Shown piece after piece: positions 15,961 to 24,528 of a stretch of 64,000 nt of DNA. The stretch's first letter is position 1; the number at the start of each line of letters is the position of its first letter. A program made the position numbers and the translations under genes. Below the pieces are notes generated by a model. The model was not told where the DNA came from. It ran no database searches and saw only the letters and a list, made by a program, of their open reading frames with translations. Source of the DNA: Halalkalibacter alkaliphilus (GTDB lineage Bacteria; Bacillota; Bacilli; Bacillales; Bacillaceae_D); the NCBI RefSeq assembly GCF_023555415.1, contig NZ_JAKRYL010000014.1, positions 84,416 through 148,415 of the forward strand, in the 5' to 3' direction.

Positions 15961-16128
15961 CTGGCCGCCTTGTGGACGTACATCTTTCTCTTCTTGTCCA
16001 ATTCCTTCCATTCCAATTTCCTCTTGTACATTCAATTGAACTTTCTTGTTGGTAAGTTCTTCATTTTTAAAGCTTAAATCTGGTTGAATGTTATTGTTTT
16101 GACTTGCTTGCTTGTTCCAATCACCCAT
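15958..16128 (-). CDS. Small hydrophilic protein, possibly forespore-expressed
   Basis: 56 residues, rich in Gln, Asn and Glu, without Cys or hydrophobic core, ending in RPQGGQ. It looks like an unstructured spore-type small protein, but I cannot match it to a named family. GGAGGTGAG precedes the ATG at 16128, which I prefer to an upstream frame at 16143. A sigma-G-like promoter lies about 27 nt upstream. Confidence 0.6.
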   Translation of the reverse strand: MGDWNKQASQNNNIQPDLSFKNEELTNKKVQLNVQEEIGMEGIGQEEKDVRPQGGQ

Positions 16129-16154
16129 AATACTCACCTCCAAAACGTGTTATA

Positions 16155-16184
16155 TAGTATGTGACTACTAAAGTCGTTTTATCA
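16155..16184 (-). promoter_or_regulatory. Sigma-G-like promoter
   Basis: On the minus strand TGATAA (16179-16184), a 17-nt spacer and CATACTA (16155-16161). The -10 equals the sigma-G consensus; the -35 matches partly (consensus TGAATA). Confidence 0.4.
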
Positions 16185-16333
16185 ATTTCTTATGTTTTGT
16201 AATAGAAGATGAAAGGTGTAAAGATTGTTGAAGAGCTATAAAAAGAAGGTCAGTTGTCTATACTGGTTTAAGCTATGATAAAGGAACGATGACAATTAAG
16301 GAGCGAAATAAAGAAGCAGGAAGAGGGAACTCT

Positions 16334-17095
16334 ATGGAAAGAATCGTTGTATTAAAAGCTTTAGTAGGGTCAGAAAACTATAACCTGTCAACTCCTGAGT
16401 CGGACAAGGATTATAAGTTCTTCGTCATACCAACTTTTGATGATTTGTACCGCAGTAAGCTCACTACTTCAAGTAAAGTAGGAGAAGGAGTAGACGAAGA
16501 ATTTCACGATATTAGGAAGGTCTTAAGTCTTTGGTGGAAGTCAAACGTGAATTTTATGGAGGTCCTTTTTTCCGTTGATTATACAATTAACGATATAGAT
16601 TGGATCAATAAGAAAATAACTTGTCTCTTATTAATGAGAGATGAGATTGCAAAAATGAATTTACCTTATTTATATAAAGCGTGCAGTGGGATGTACGTTA
16701 GTAAGTCAAAGTCCATCGAAACGGGGAATAGCAATACGAAACATCTTGTAAAACAGTTTGGTTATGATACTAAGTCGGCGATGCATGCATATAGAATTCT
16801 TGATTTCATTGAGAGATTCGCTAAGTATAATTTTACCAATTTTAAGGGTGCGATTCAGTACGATGATGCTGGGAGAAAATTTATGCTTTCAATTAAGTAT
16901 GGTGACTATACATTAGAACAATTTAAAGAATTAGTAAATGACAAGCTCGTCTCTTTTAAGCAGTTGGAGGATGTATATATGACCCAACCTATACTAGAAG
17001 AAGTGAAAAGTGAAGTTGAAAACATAATCTATCAACTTGTATTAGACAGTACCTTAAATGAACTACTCATGAAAACAAAATTTCATTTACCTTAA
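16334..17095 (+). CDS. Nucleotidyltransferase-superfamily protein (YcgL-like)
   Basis: 253 residues. Near the N-terminus GSENYNLSTPESDKDYKFFV is the polymerase-beta-type nucleotidyltransferase motif (GS...D-x-D), as in the YcgL-like predicted nucleotidyltransferases found in bacilli and phages. The rest is mostly helical. The substrate, whether nucleic acid, protein or small molecule, is unknown. I start at the ATG preceded by GAAGAGGGA; an earlier in-frame ATG at 16289 with AAAGGA is also possible and would add 15 residues. Confidence 0.75.
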   Translation: MERIVVLKALVGSENYNLSTPESDKDYKFFVIPTFDDLYRSKLTTSSKVGEGVDEEFHDIRKVLSLWWKSNVNFMEVLFSVDYTINDIDWINKKITCLLLMRDEIAKMNLPYLYKACSGMYVSKSKSIETGNSNTKHLVKQFGYDTKSAMHAYRILDFIERFAKYNFTNFKGAIQYDDAGRKFMLSIKYGDYTLEQFKELVNDKLVSFKQLEDVYMTQPILEEVKSEVENIIYQLVLDSTLNELLMKTKFHLP

Positions 17096-17147
17096 TATTT
17101 TTTCTCAAATGCCGTTTGACAGTATAGATTGATAAAATCAGAAAGAA

Positions 17148-17180
17148 GGTGTCCAGAAGCTTTTGACCTTTGGACACCCC
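17148..17180 (+). terminator. Terminator
   Basis: GGTGTCCA and TGGACACC with a loop that includes TTTTGACCTT, a variant of the recurrent terminator motif. A second hairpin, GGGG...CCCC followed by TTTTTC, lies at 17268-17294. Between them no credible gene is seen. Confidence 0.7.
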
Positions 17181-17346
17181 GGAAGCAATGTGCGGAATCG
17201 CTACATCTTTTCATAGCCTTGAGAGGAATGGTTTACACCTCTCGACGGAGCCATTGCTACCTCTGTTCGGGGCTTTTGAAGCACCCCTTTTTCTTATTAA
17301 ATATTACCGACTAGTCAGTTTGTGTAGCGAATAATAAAAAAGTTTA

Positions 17347-18609
17347 TTATGAAACGGCATGTTCATGTTGTTGCGCTTCCTTCTCACTCTTCTTAATATC
17401 TAGACGAAGCAAGATTGAAATGACAAAAGCAAAAAGTATTAAAGTAGCAAAAACATAGAAGACAGGAATATAACTATCTGTTCTTTCCCTAATTTGAGTG
17501 ACGAGAACGGGACCAAAAACCCCACCTAATGACCAAGTTGTTAATAAATAACCGTGAATGGAACCTAGTTGCTTTGTTCCGAAAAGGTCCCCAATAAAGG
17601 CTGGAAGGTTTGAGAATCCTCCACCATAACAACTAACAACTAACAAGATCATGATTGTAAATAAAATTGCATTTGTTGTAAATGGAAGTGTAAAAAAGGC
17701 AACGATCTGGATCGAGAAGAAAATAATAAACACAGTTGGACGACCAATATAATCAGAAGCAGCAGCCCAGCCGAGTCTTCCTCCGCCATTAAAAATCCCC
17801 ATTATCCCAACCATTGTTGCTGCCGCTGCTGCACTTAACCCAACAACTTCTTGCGCCATCGGAGAGGCGACTGAAATCATCATAATCCCAGCTGTTGTAT
17901 TAATAAGCATCATCGACCAGAGCATCCAAAACCGTTTTGTTTTCACCGCTTCTTTAGATGTTAATTGTGCTAAATCCTTTTTGATAATTTTCTTTCCAGA
18001 AGCCATGTTCTTCTTCATTGACTCTGGCATCCAGCCTTCCGGAGGAGGAGCGATATATAAGGCACCAAGGACCATAAAAGTAAAATAACAAATACCTAAG
18101 AGATAAAAAGTTGATGTGATCCCAATTGAATTAATTAAGCTCGCTGCAACAGGTGCTGTAATGAGAGCCCCCGTTCCAAATCCAAGTACAGCCATGCCGG
18201 TTGCTAAACCTCTTCGATCTGGGAACCATTTAATTAATGTAGATACCGGAGAAATGTACCCTATCCCAAGTCCTAACCCACTAAAGAAGCCATAAGTAAG
18301 CAAAAATAGAGGGAGTGATTCAAGAGCAATAGCAACTCCAGAACCAGCTTGCCCAATCCCAAATAAAACAGCAGCAACAATTGCTGATTTTCTTGGACCG
18401 CTTCGTTCAACAAACTTTCCGAAAAATGCGGCAGACGTTCCTGCAAGTGCCATCATAATGGTAAAAGCGATAGCAACCTGCGATCCAGCCCAGCCAAGTT
18501 GCGAACTAATTGGGTTCTGGTAAACACTATAAGCATACGCGGCCCCAATTGAGAGGTGGATGGCAATAGCTGATAAGGCAATTAGCCATCTGTTTTTCGT
18601 TGTCTTCAT
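17347..18609 (-). CDS. OFA-family MFS transporter, second paralogue
   Basis: 420 residues, about 12 membrane segments. The same family marks as the 6262 gene occur: GAAYAYSVYQNPISSQLGW, FFGKFVERSGPRKSA, SGLGLGIGYISPVSTLIKWF and PDRRGLATGMAVLGFG. The central loop (about 190-225) is longer and basic. It probably imports or exchanges a small carboxylate; the substrate is unknown. GGAGGAGG lies 7 nt before the ATG at 18609, and the frame extends further to 18681 without RBS. Monocistronic. Confidence 0.87.
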   Translation of the reverse strand: MKTTKNRWLIALSAIAIHLSIGAAYAYSVYQNPISSQLGWAGSQVAIAFTIMMALAGTSAAFFGKFVERSGPRKSAIVAAVLFGIGQAGSGVAIALESLPLFLLTYGFFSGLGLGIGYISPVSTLIKWFPDRRGLATGMAVLGFGTGALITAPVAASLINSIGITSTFYLLGICYFTFMVLGALYIAPPPEGWMPESMKKNMASGKKIIKKDLAQLTSKEAVKTKRFWMLWSMMLINTTAGIMMISVASPMAQEVVGLSAAAAATMVGIMGIFNGGGRLGWAAASDYIGRPTVFIIFFSIQIVAFFTLPFTTNAILFTIMILLVVSCYGGGFSNLPAFIGDLFGTKQLGSIHGYLLTTWSLGGVFGPVLVTQIRERTDSYIPVFYVFATLILFAFVISILLRLDIKKSEKEAQQHEHAVS

Positions 18610-18829
18610 ATTAATTCCTCCTCCTACCCACTTTTGTAAACCCTTACATATATAGTATAGTCCATTGTAGGAAAAAATCAAATAAATTGGAAAATTAATA
18701 AGATTTTGGAAGTGTTTTTTATTTTTTGTTCCGGTAGAATAACGATATCTCTCTATAGCTATTTGGCGTTAAGTTCTATATTATTGTTAGTGAATTGTTG
18801 GACTAGTTGAAGATGACGGGGGAAGAAAT

Positions 18830-20197
18830 ATGTATCATGCAAAGACCTGGAAAGAAAAGGTCACTTTATTTTTTGCGATCCTATGGCCAATTATGGTTAC
18901 GCAAATAAGTTTTTATGCAATGAACCTTGTAGATACGATGATGTCAGGGCGGGTAGGAACAAATGATTTAGCGGGTGTCGCAATAGGTTCCAGCTTATGG
19001 TTGCCGATCTTTACAGGTATCAATGGAATACTACTAGCCGTAACTCCGATTGTTGCACAATATATGGGCAGTGGGAGACGTGATAAGATTTCGGAATCGG
19101 TTATACAGGCGCTTTACTTATCAGTTTTTCTAGCCATTATAGTTGTTATTGGTGGAATTTTCTTACTTGATCCGGTATTAATGCTTATGAACTTAGATTC
19201 TGCAGTCTATCACATTTCGTTTCATTATTTAGTTGGGTTATCAATAGGAATTATTCCATTGTTCGCAGCAAATGTTCTTCGTAATTTCTTTGATGCACAA
19301 GGATTTACACGCATAACGATGATCATTACCGTTTTGGCAGTACCATTTAATGTTCTGTTAAATTACGGATTTATTTTTGGGAAATTTGGCTTGCCAGCAT
19401 TAGGTGGTATTGGAGCTGGATACGCAACAGCGATCACGTACTGGATTATTTTCCTTTTTAGTATTTGGATGACTTTTAAGGTAGAAGTAGTTAGACATTA
19501 TCGGCTTTTTATTAAGTGGGTTATTCCGTCTTGGAGAGCTTGGAAAGAGCAGCTAGCAATCGGAATTCCGATTGGCCTTTCGATCTTTTTTGAGTCGAGT
19601 ATTTTTGCTGTCGTAACTTTAATGATTGGGATGATGTTTACGACTGTCACGGTTGCCGCACACCAAATCGCACTTAGTTTTACTTCTCTTATCTTCATGA
19701 TTCCTTTAAGCATCTCTATGGCTTTAACCATTGTTGTTGGTTTTTCAGTTGGAGGGAAGAAATATCAATCAGCCAAACAATATAGTCATCTGGGCGTATG
19801 GGGTGGAATTGGGATTTTAGCAGTAGGTGCTATTTTTCTCTATTTTTTCAGAGAGCAAATTGCCTATTTGTATACACAAGATCCTCAAGTCATTCAACTT
19901 GCAGGACAGTTTTTTATTATCGCGATTGTTTATCAGATTTCTGACGCTGCTCAATCAGGCTTACAAGGAGTATTGCGTGGGTACAAAGATGTGAAAATTC
20001 CTTTTATTACAGCATTTATTTCGTATTGGCTGATTGGAATTCCATCAGGATATGCTCTCGCATCCTTTACGTACCTTGGACCATTTGGATTTTGGATTGG
20101 AATTACATTAGGTTTAACGTGTGCTGCAATTGGATTTTTCGTACGCCTACGTATAGTTCTAAGAAGAATTTCCAATGAACCTGTTGAAGTGAATTAG
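18830..20197 (+). CDS. MATE-family efflux transporter
   Basis: 455 residues, about 12 membrane helices in two homologous halves. The first helix carries the MATE pattern WPIMVTQISFYAMNLVDTMMSGRVG and the mid-region VTVAAHQIALSFTSLIFMIPLSIS. MATE pumps export cationic drugs in exchange for Na+ or H+. GGGGGAAG precedes the ATG. The C-terminal half has QISDAAQSGLQGVLRGYKDV, as in NorM-type proteins. Monocistronic with an imperfect terminator at 20262. Confidence 0.92.
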   Translation: MYHAKTWKEKVTLFFAILWPIMVTQISFYAMNLVDTMMSGRVGTNDLAGVAIGSSLWLPIFTGINGILLAVTPIVAQYMGSGRRDKISESVIQALYLSVFLAIIVVIGGIFLLDPVLMLMNLDSAVYHISFHYLVGLSIGIIPLFAANVLRNFFDAQGFTRITMIITVLAVPFNVLLNYGFIFGKFGLPALGGIGAGYATAITYWIIFLFSIWMTFKVEVVRHYRLFIKWVIPSWRAWKEQLAIGIPIGLSIFFESSIFAVVTLMIGMMFTTVTVAAHQIALSFTSLIFMIPLSISMALTIVVGFSVGGKKYQSAKQYSHLGVWGGIGILAVGAIFLYFFREQIAYLYTQDPQVIQLAGQFFIIAIVYQISDAAQSGLQGVLRGYKDVKIPFITAFISYWLIGIPSGYALASFTYLGPFGFWIGITLGLTCAAIGFFVRLRIVLRRISNEPVEVN

Positions 20198-20261
20198 TTC
20201 CATATATGGATAGTCGAGTAGGAAAACGGGTTTGTAAAAGAGGAAGAAATAAATACATTTT

Positions 20262-20298
20262 TAGACGGAATCTTACTGGTTTCGTCTCTTCTTTTTGC
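20262..20298 (+). terminator. Terminator of the MATE gene
   Basis: AGACGGAA and TTCGTCT (one mismatch) around an 11-nt loop, followed by CTTCTTTTTG. Confidence 0.65.
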
Positions 20299-20311
20299 TT
20301 TTAATAACTGA

Positions 20312-20540
20312 GAAAAGATCGTTCATAGGTAAGATGAAGACCGAAAGAGGACTCAGAAAAGGAGGAAAGATCGATCATAGGCATAATGAAAGCCGAAAGA
20401 GAGCTCTTAAAAGGAGAAAAGTCATTCATAGGTAAGATGAAGACCAAAAGAAAACTCAGAAAAGGAGGAAAGATCGATCAAAGGCATAATGAAAGCCGAA
20501 AGAGAGCTCTTAAAAGGAAGAAAAGTCGTTCATTGTGAAT
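20312..20540. repeat. 52-bp tandem repeat array in A-B-A-B order
   Basis: Four full units and a partial fifth repeat every 51-52 bp; the anchor GTTCATA or its variants begin at 20321, 20373, 20424, 20476 and 20528. Units 1 and 3 (with GGTAAGATGAAGACC) resemble each other, as do 2 and 4 (with GGCATAATGAAAGCCGAAAG), so the higher-order period is 103 bp. The units abut without spacers. The rest of 20198-20671 shows no gene. Confidence 0.9.
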
Positions 20541-20671
20541 TCTGTATTCGGCATAAAGAATGCCCATTTATTATATAAGATGAACTCGGTCTAACATATA
20601 CTATTTAACCCCTGTGCTTTAGTAGTTTCTCTATCTTCCCAGCTTCAATAACAATGGATTAAAAAATAGGC

Positions 20672-20699
20672 ACTTATCGACATGGGACATCATAGACTA
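20672..20699 (+). promoter_or_regulatory. Sigma-K-like promoter of the coiled-coil gene
   Basis: AC (20672-20673), a 17-nt spacer and CATAGACTA (20691-20699) fit the sigma-K consensus CATANNNTA perfectly. The start of transcription would lie about 10-15 nt before the RBS AAAAAGGAG. Confidence 0.55.
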
Positions 20700-20729
20700 A
20701 CCATAACAGGTTAAAAAGGAGTGGAAAAA

Positions 20730-21908
20730 TTGAGTTATTCAAATGAGCGGATAATTCCTAAGGTTTTTCTTCAAAGACCTACGGATACAATTAACCAGCA
20801 AGTCTTTTACTCTAATAAAGTGATGGAGAGTATTAGGTCACAATTTAGTGAGCTAGAAGATATATTAGGAACCCACGATCAGGTACACGAAAGATTATTG
20901 ATACAATTAAACGCACAAGAAATAATGAACAAACAAATACATGAAAGCATATATAAACAATTAAATGAACAAGAAGTAGAAAACAAACAAGTACATGAGA
21001 GTTTGTCTCAACGATTGGATGAGCAAGAGGCGATGAACAAACAAGTACATGAGAGCTTGTCTAAACAATTGGGTGAGCAAGAGTCAATGAACAAACAAGT
21101 ACATGAGAGCTTGTCTAAACAATTGGGTGAGCAAGAGTCAATGAACAAACAAGTACATGAGAGCCTGTCTAAACAATTGGGTGAGCAAGAAACGTTGAGT
21201 AAACAAGTTCATGAAGGCTTTTCTGAACAATTGAATGAGCAAGAGACAACAAATAAAAAGATACATGAAAGCTTGTGGAAACAATTGAATGAACAAGAGA
21301 CAATGAACTTAGAATTACAGTCAATGCACGAAAATTTACAAAGAGTGGTAGAAGAGAAAGGGGAGGTTCAAAATCGTCTACAGCAAAGAATGGATGAAAA
21401 TGAAGGAGAAAGAAAGAAACTAGAAAAGAAATTAGTCGAGCTTGTTAAGGAAAAAAACAATTTATTAGGCCAGTTACACACCCTAGAACAAGCAAAAAGT
21501 GATTTGCGTGCAGAAGTCGATAGTCATAACAATCGCTTACGTAAGCAAGCGGTTCATTATGAGACAATGCAAGAAGAGCAAGCTAATCAAATGCAAAATC
21601 ACGATGAATTGGTTCAACAAATGAATCTACAAAAACTAGACCATGAAGAGCTAATGAAAAAAGTTAAAGACAATGAACAAGAACAAAAACAAATTCAAGA
21701 CAGACTTCATGAGTTAGTCGAACAAATGAATGCACTATCTACACAACAATATGAACAAGAAAGTATGCATTTAGATTTGTATACTCAGTTAATTCAGTTG
21801 AAGACACTTCATACAGAAACCTCACAATATATGAAGGAATCCATTGAAAAATTAAGTGTAGAAATCAAGAAGCTAGAGAAAAGAGAAACCTATACTACGG
21901 AAGGGTAG
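20730..21908 (+). CDS. Coiled-coil protein with eight 18-residue repeats
   Basis: 392 residues from a TTG start 8 nt after AAGGAG; an in-frame GTG at 20721 overlaps the RBS. A head of about 48 residues is followed by eight tandem 18-residue units of the type NKQVHESLSKQLGEQESM (DNA 20874-21305), then about 200 residues of long coiled coil rich in Glu, Gln, Lys. Units 4 and 5 are nearly identical, a sign of recent expansion. No signal peptide or membrane segment is seen. With the sigma-K-like promoter I infer a mother-cell, spore-coat-associated fibre or scaffold protein, but no family is recognised. Confidence 0.75.
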   Translation: MSYSNERIIPKVFLQRPTDTINQQVFYSNKVMESIRSQFSELEDILGTHDQVHERLLIQLNAQEIMNKQIHESIYKQLNEQEVENKQVHESLSQRLDEQEAMNKQVHESLSKQLGEQESMNKQVHESLSKQLGEQESMNKQVHESLSKQLGEQETLSKQVHEGFSEQLNEQETTNKKIHESLWKQLNEQETMNLELQSMHENLQRVVEEKGEVQNRLQQRMDENEGERKKLEKKLVELVKEKNNLLGQLHTLEQAKSDLRAEVDSHNNRLRKQAVHYETMQEEQANQMQNHDELVQQMNLQKLDHEELMKKVKDNEQEQKQIQDRLHELVEQMNALSTQQYEQESMHLDLYTQLIQLKTLHTETSQYMKESIEKLSVEIKKLEKRETYTTEG

Positions 21909-21916
21909 GAACTAAA

Positions 21917-21962
21917 AAGGAAGAGGAGCATTCTTTCTTGCATCTCTTCCTCCACTTTTTAG
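21917..21962. terminator. Terminator
   Basis: GGAAGAGGAG pairs with CTCTTCCTCC in part, with a loop of about 18 nt and a following T-run. It lies between the coiled-coil gene and the convergent hxlB. Confidence 0.65.
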
Positions 21963-21969
21963 TACATTA

Positions 21970-22527
21970 CTACTCCAAATTTACATGTCTTCCAAACATC
22001 GTATTTGAATTCAAACTATTTTTCTCCATAAATCTCAAAATGATAGCATCATATAATAGTAAAAGACTTTGTTCAAATAACGAACCCATTGGTTGGATCG
22101 TTTCATTGCCAGCCTTTTCACCGGATTTTGCTTGAGCAGGAATTTGTATTGTTATATCAGCCAAGCTACCAATGGTAGAATTAGGAGAAATCGTTACGGC
22201 AGCAACTGTGGCCCCGAGACTTTTGGCTCTCTCCGTCATAGAGACAAGACTTTTTGTTTCCCCAGAGCCAGAGCTGACAATAAATAGGTCTCCTTCTTCA
22301 AGATTAGGAGTTACCGTTTCACCAACTACATACGGGTCAAGTCCAACATGCATCATCCTCATAGCAAAGGATTTGGCCATAAAACCAGATCTCCCTGCAC
22401 CAGCAACAAAGATTTTGTTTGCTTCGAGAATCCTCTCAACTAACATCTCCACTTTCACCTCATTGATGAGGTTCGCTGTACGTTGTAATTCCTTAATAAT
22501 TTCTAAAGTATACTCAGTTGTCTGCAT
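21970..22527 (-). CDS. hxlB: 6-phospho-3-hexuloisomerase
   Basis: 185 residues, a single SIS domain: FVAGAGRSGFMAKSFAMRMM, then VSSGSGETKSL and VAAVTISPNSTIGSLAD. HxlB converts hexulose 6-phosphate to fructose 6-phosphate, the second step of the ribulose monophosphate route of formaldehyde fixation. AGGTGACG lies before the ATG. The gene follows hxlA by 10 nt and forms an operon with it. Confidence 0.95.
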   Translation of the reverse strand: MQTTEYTLEIIKELQRTANLINEVKVEMLVERILEANKIFVAGAGRSGFMAKSFAMRMMHVGLDPYVVGETVTPNLEEGDLFIVSSGSGETKSLVSMTERAKSLGATVAAVTISPNSTIGSLADITIQIPAQAKSGEKAGNETIQPMGSLFEQSLLLLYDAIILRFMEKNSLNSNTMFGRHVNLE

Positions 22528-22537
22528 AAAGCGTCAC

Positions 22538-23179
22538 CTATGCTGTCACTTCTTCTCTAATTAGCCTTTGCATCTGAGATGCTGCAGCTTTTTTGTCCTC
22601 TTTACTAGTGATTCCTCCGCCTACTATAATTAGGTCCGGTTGTACTTTTATTACTTCAGGTAACGAATCGAGTTTTATTCCACCTGCGATGGCTGTTTTC
22701 GCATTCTTTACAACGCTTTTTATTGTTCGTAAATCCTCGAAAGAATTTTGGCCAACGGCTTGTAGGTCATATCCTGTGTGAACGCAAATATAATCAACAC
22801 CTAATTCATCTAACTCAATGGCACGGGCTCTTTTATCTTTTACTGCAATCATATCAACAAGAATTTGTTTGCCTTGCTTTTTCGCTTCCTCAACAGCACC
22901 TTTAATAGATTCGTCCTCTGCTGCAGCGAGGATGGTAATAATGTCAGCTCCTGCTTCTGATGCTTTCATGACCTCATAGCCAGCTGCATCCATAATTTTC
23001 AAATCTGCTAAAACGGTCAGTTGAGGAAATGCTTCTTTCACTTCTTTGACTGCTTTTAGCCCTTCGTTAATCACAACGGGTGTTCCGATTTCTACTACAT
23101 CGACAAAATCTTGAACCTCAGCTATTAATTCAATCGCTTCAGGAATATTTACTAAATCTAAGGCTAATTGTAATTTCAT
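22538..23179 (-). CDS. hxlA: 3-hexulose-6-phosphate synthase
   Basis: 213 residues, an orotidine-monophosphate-decarboxylase-like TIM barrel. Visible are LQLALDLVNIPEAIEL, the catalytic segment ADLKIMDAAGYE and AIAGGIKLDSLPEV. It condenses formaldehyde with ribulose 5-phosphate. I use the ATG at 23179, 8 nt after AAGGAG, not an upstream frame at 23200. An 11-bp inverted repeat 40 nt upstream is a likely HxlR site. The pathway removes formaldehyde such as that released by demethylation of methoxy-aromatics. Confidence 0.96.
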   Translation of the reverse strand: MKLQLALDLVNIPEAIELIAEVQDFVDVVEIGTPVVINEGLKAVKEVKEAFPQLTVLADLKIMDAAGYEVMKASEAGADIITILAAAEDESIKGAVEEAKKQGKQILVDMIAVKDKRARAIELDELGVDYICVHTGYDLQAVGQNSFEDLRTIKSVVKNAKTAIAGGIKLDSLPEVIKVQPDLIIVGGGITSKEDKKAAASQMQRLIREEVTA

Positions 23180-23218
23180 ATCCATCGCTCCTTCATTCAT
23201 TTTTTTTTTACAGCTTCA

Positions 23219-23246
23219 TTCTAATTTCAAATATCTGAAATTAGAA
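23219..23246 (-). promoter_or_regulatory. Probable HxlR operator of hxlAB
   Basis: TTCTAATTTCA and TGAAATTAGAA are perfect 11-bp arms separated by 6 nt. It lies 40-67 nt upstream of the hxlA start. HxlR of B. subtilis activates hxlAB from sites upstream of the promoter; assignment here is by position only. Confidence 0.6.
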
Positions 23247-23315
23247 GTACGCACTTTTTTTTCATCTAGTAACAAAAAGGATACTATGGACGAGGAGGGA
23301 AAGAATTAGATAAAA

Positions 23316-23355
23316 GAAAAACCATGTACGAGGCAGGTCTTGTACATGGTTTCTA
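23316..23355 (-). terminator. Terminator of hxlR
   Basis: On the minus strand AAACCATGTAC and GTACATGGTTT pair perfectly and are followed by TTTTCTTTTAT. It separates hxlR from hxlAB. Confidence 0.85.
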
Positions 23356-23727
23356 GTCAAATGGACCAGTTTGAGGTTCAAAATCAGTTACATTTTCTTG
23401 GAGAAAAAGCTTGTAATCTTTTCCCCATGCATACATTGTTTCAAGAATTGGCATAAGTGTTTTTCCTTGTTCTGTTAATGAATATTCTACTTTGGGAGGG
23501 ACTACTGGATATACTTCACGATGGATGATAAAGTCTGATTCTAATTCACGTAACTGATTCACTAGTATTCGTTGGGTAATTCCAGGCATGAGTGATTTTA
23601 GTTCGCCAAATCGTTTTGTTCCTTCTTTTCCAAGGTGCCATAGAATAAGCATTTTCCACTTCCCGCCTATGACAGCAAGGGTTAATTCCTTTTCACAATT
23701 AAATTCCTTTTTACAAACATGACCCAT
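23353..23727 (-). CDS. hxlR: HxlR-type transcriptional regulator of hxlAB
   Basis: 124 residues, the HxlR/MarR-like winged helix: [44 protein letters not shown] and a wing [16 protein letters not shown]. Cys5 near the N-terminus fits the formaldehyde-sensing Cys of B. subtilis HxlR (inference). GGAGGGG precedes the ATG. Unlike B. subtilis, where hxlR is divergent, it lies upstream of hxlA on the same strand, as a separate unit. A small palindrome, GAGACTA...TAGTCTC (23769-23790), lies upstream. Confidence 0.88.
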   Translation of the reverse strand: MGHVCKKEFNCEKELTLAVIGGKWKMLILWHLGKEGTKRFGELKSLMPGITQRILVNQLRELESDFIIHREVYPVVPPKVEYSLTEQGKTLMPILETMYAWGKDYKLFLQENVTDFEPQTGPFD

Positions 23728-23957
23728 CGATTCCCCTCCATTCTATTTATTGTCACACTATCGTATTGGAGACTAGTAAACAATAGTCTCTACACATAGT
23801 TAGTGACATTATAAACGTTCTCGTAAGCTATATACAAAACATTTAACTTTTTACCCAAGAAAGGTATAACAAGCAAGTAAATCTCCCTTCTGGATTTGGA
23901 GTAAATTTCCTGTTGAAGGGAATAGTATTCATGACTACATTGGATGGAGGAAATAAA

Positions 23958-24359
23958 ATGAAACTAAGGTTACTGGCTGCTGTTTGTGCAATATCCATGA
24001 TCGTTTTTATTGGATTAGGGTTAGGAAGAGTGGAAGCTTCTCCAACCATTATTGATTTTGAATTAGAAATTGAGATGAAAAGTGGTGAAGAATATGAGAT
24101 AGAATATGAAATGAAAAAGAATCAAATTGAAGCTAAGTATGCCGTTCCAAGCAGCGTAACGGTGTATGGACAAGAAGCTTTGCCGAGAATTGAAGCGTTT
24201 CTAAAGCAAATTAAATTAGTACCGGAAGCAGATAAAGATGAAATCATGAATCAAATCTTTGCAGCTTTTCAAATCGATAAAAAAGATATTGAAGAAATGG
24301 AAGTTGATGTGAAATTTGATGGTGGTAAAAGATTAAAGTTTGAACAAGCTTTTTCCTAA
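23958..24359 (+). CDS. Secreted YusW-like protein
   Basis: 133 residues with a signal peptide (about 1-27, ending near VEA) and a YusW-like domain: IDFELEIEMKSGEEYEIEYE, a helix around GQEALPRIEAFLKQIKL, a second helix and a last strand VDVKFDGGKRLKFEQAF. Such small exported proteins are common in bacilli; their role is unknown. GGAGG lies 7-8 nt before the ATG at 23958; the frame extends to 23913 without RBS. The domain resembles the C-terminal part of the 9699 gene product. Confidence 0.75.
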   Translation: MKLRLLAAVCAISMIVFIGLGLGRVEASPTIIDFELEIEMKSGEEYEIEYEMKKNQIEAKYAVPSSVTVYGQEALPRIEAFLKQIKLVPEADKDEIMNQIFAAFQIDKKDIEEMEVDVKFDGGKRLKFEQAFS

Positions 24360-24383
24360 GCGATAAAATCTTGTTGTTATTCT

Positions 24384-24428
24384 GAACCTATTTTCCAATT
24401 GAGTTGGAGTTTAGGTTCTTTTTTATTT
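24384..24428 (+). terminator. Terminator
   Basis: GAACCTA and TAGGTTC, with an inner TCCAA/TTGGA pair, followed by TTTTTTATT. Confidence 0.85.
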
Positions 24429-24528
24429 AAGTAGAGTTCGTCGGTCTAGAGACTGAAGATTTTTAAGGGAAAGTAATATACAGTTAAATTGAGCATATAA
24501 AAATTAAGATGTGGAAAGGGTGATTTGT

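Noticed and set aside
17129..17314. Open reading frame of 61 codons
   Set aside because: It runs through two hairpin terminators, lacks an RBS and shows no recognisable composition of a protein.
20312..20540. CRISPR array
   Set aside because: The repeats are contiguous and of 52 bp, with no unique spacers and no cas genes nearby.
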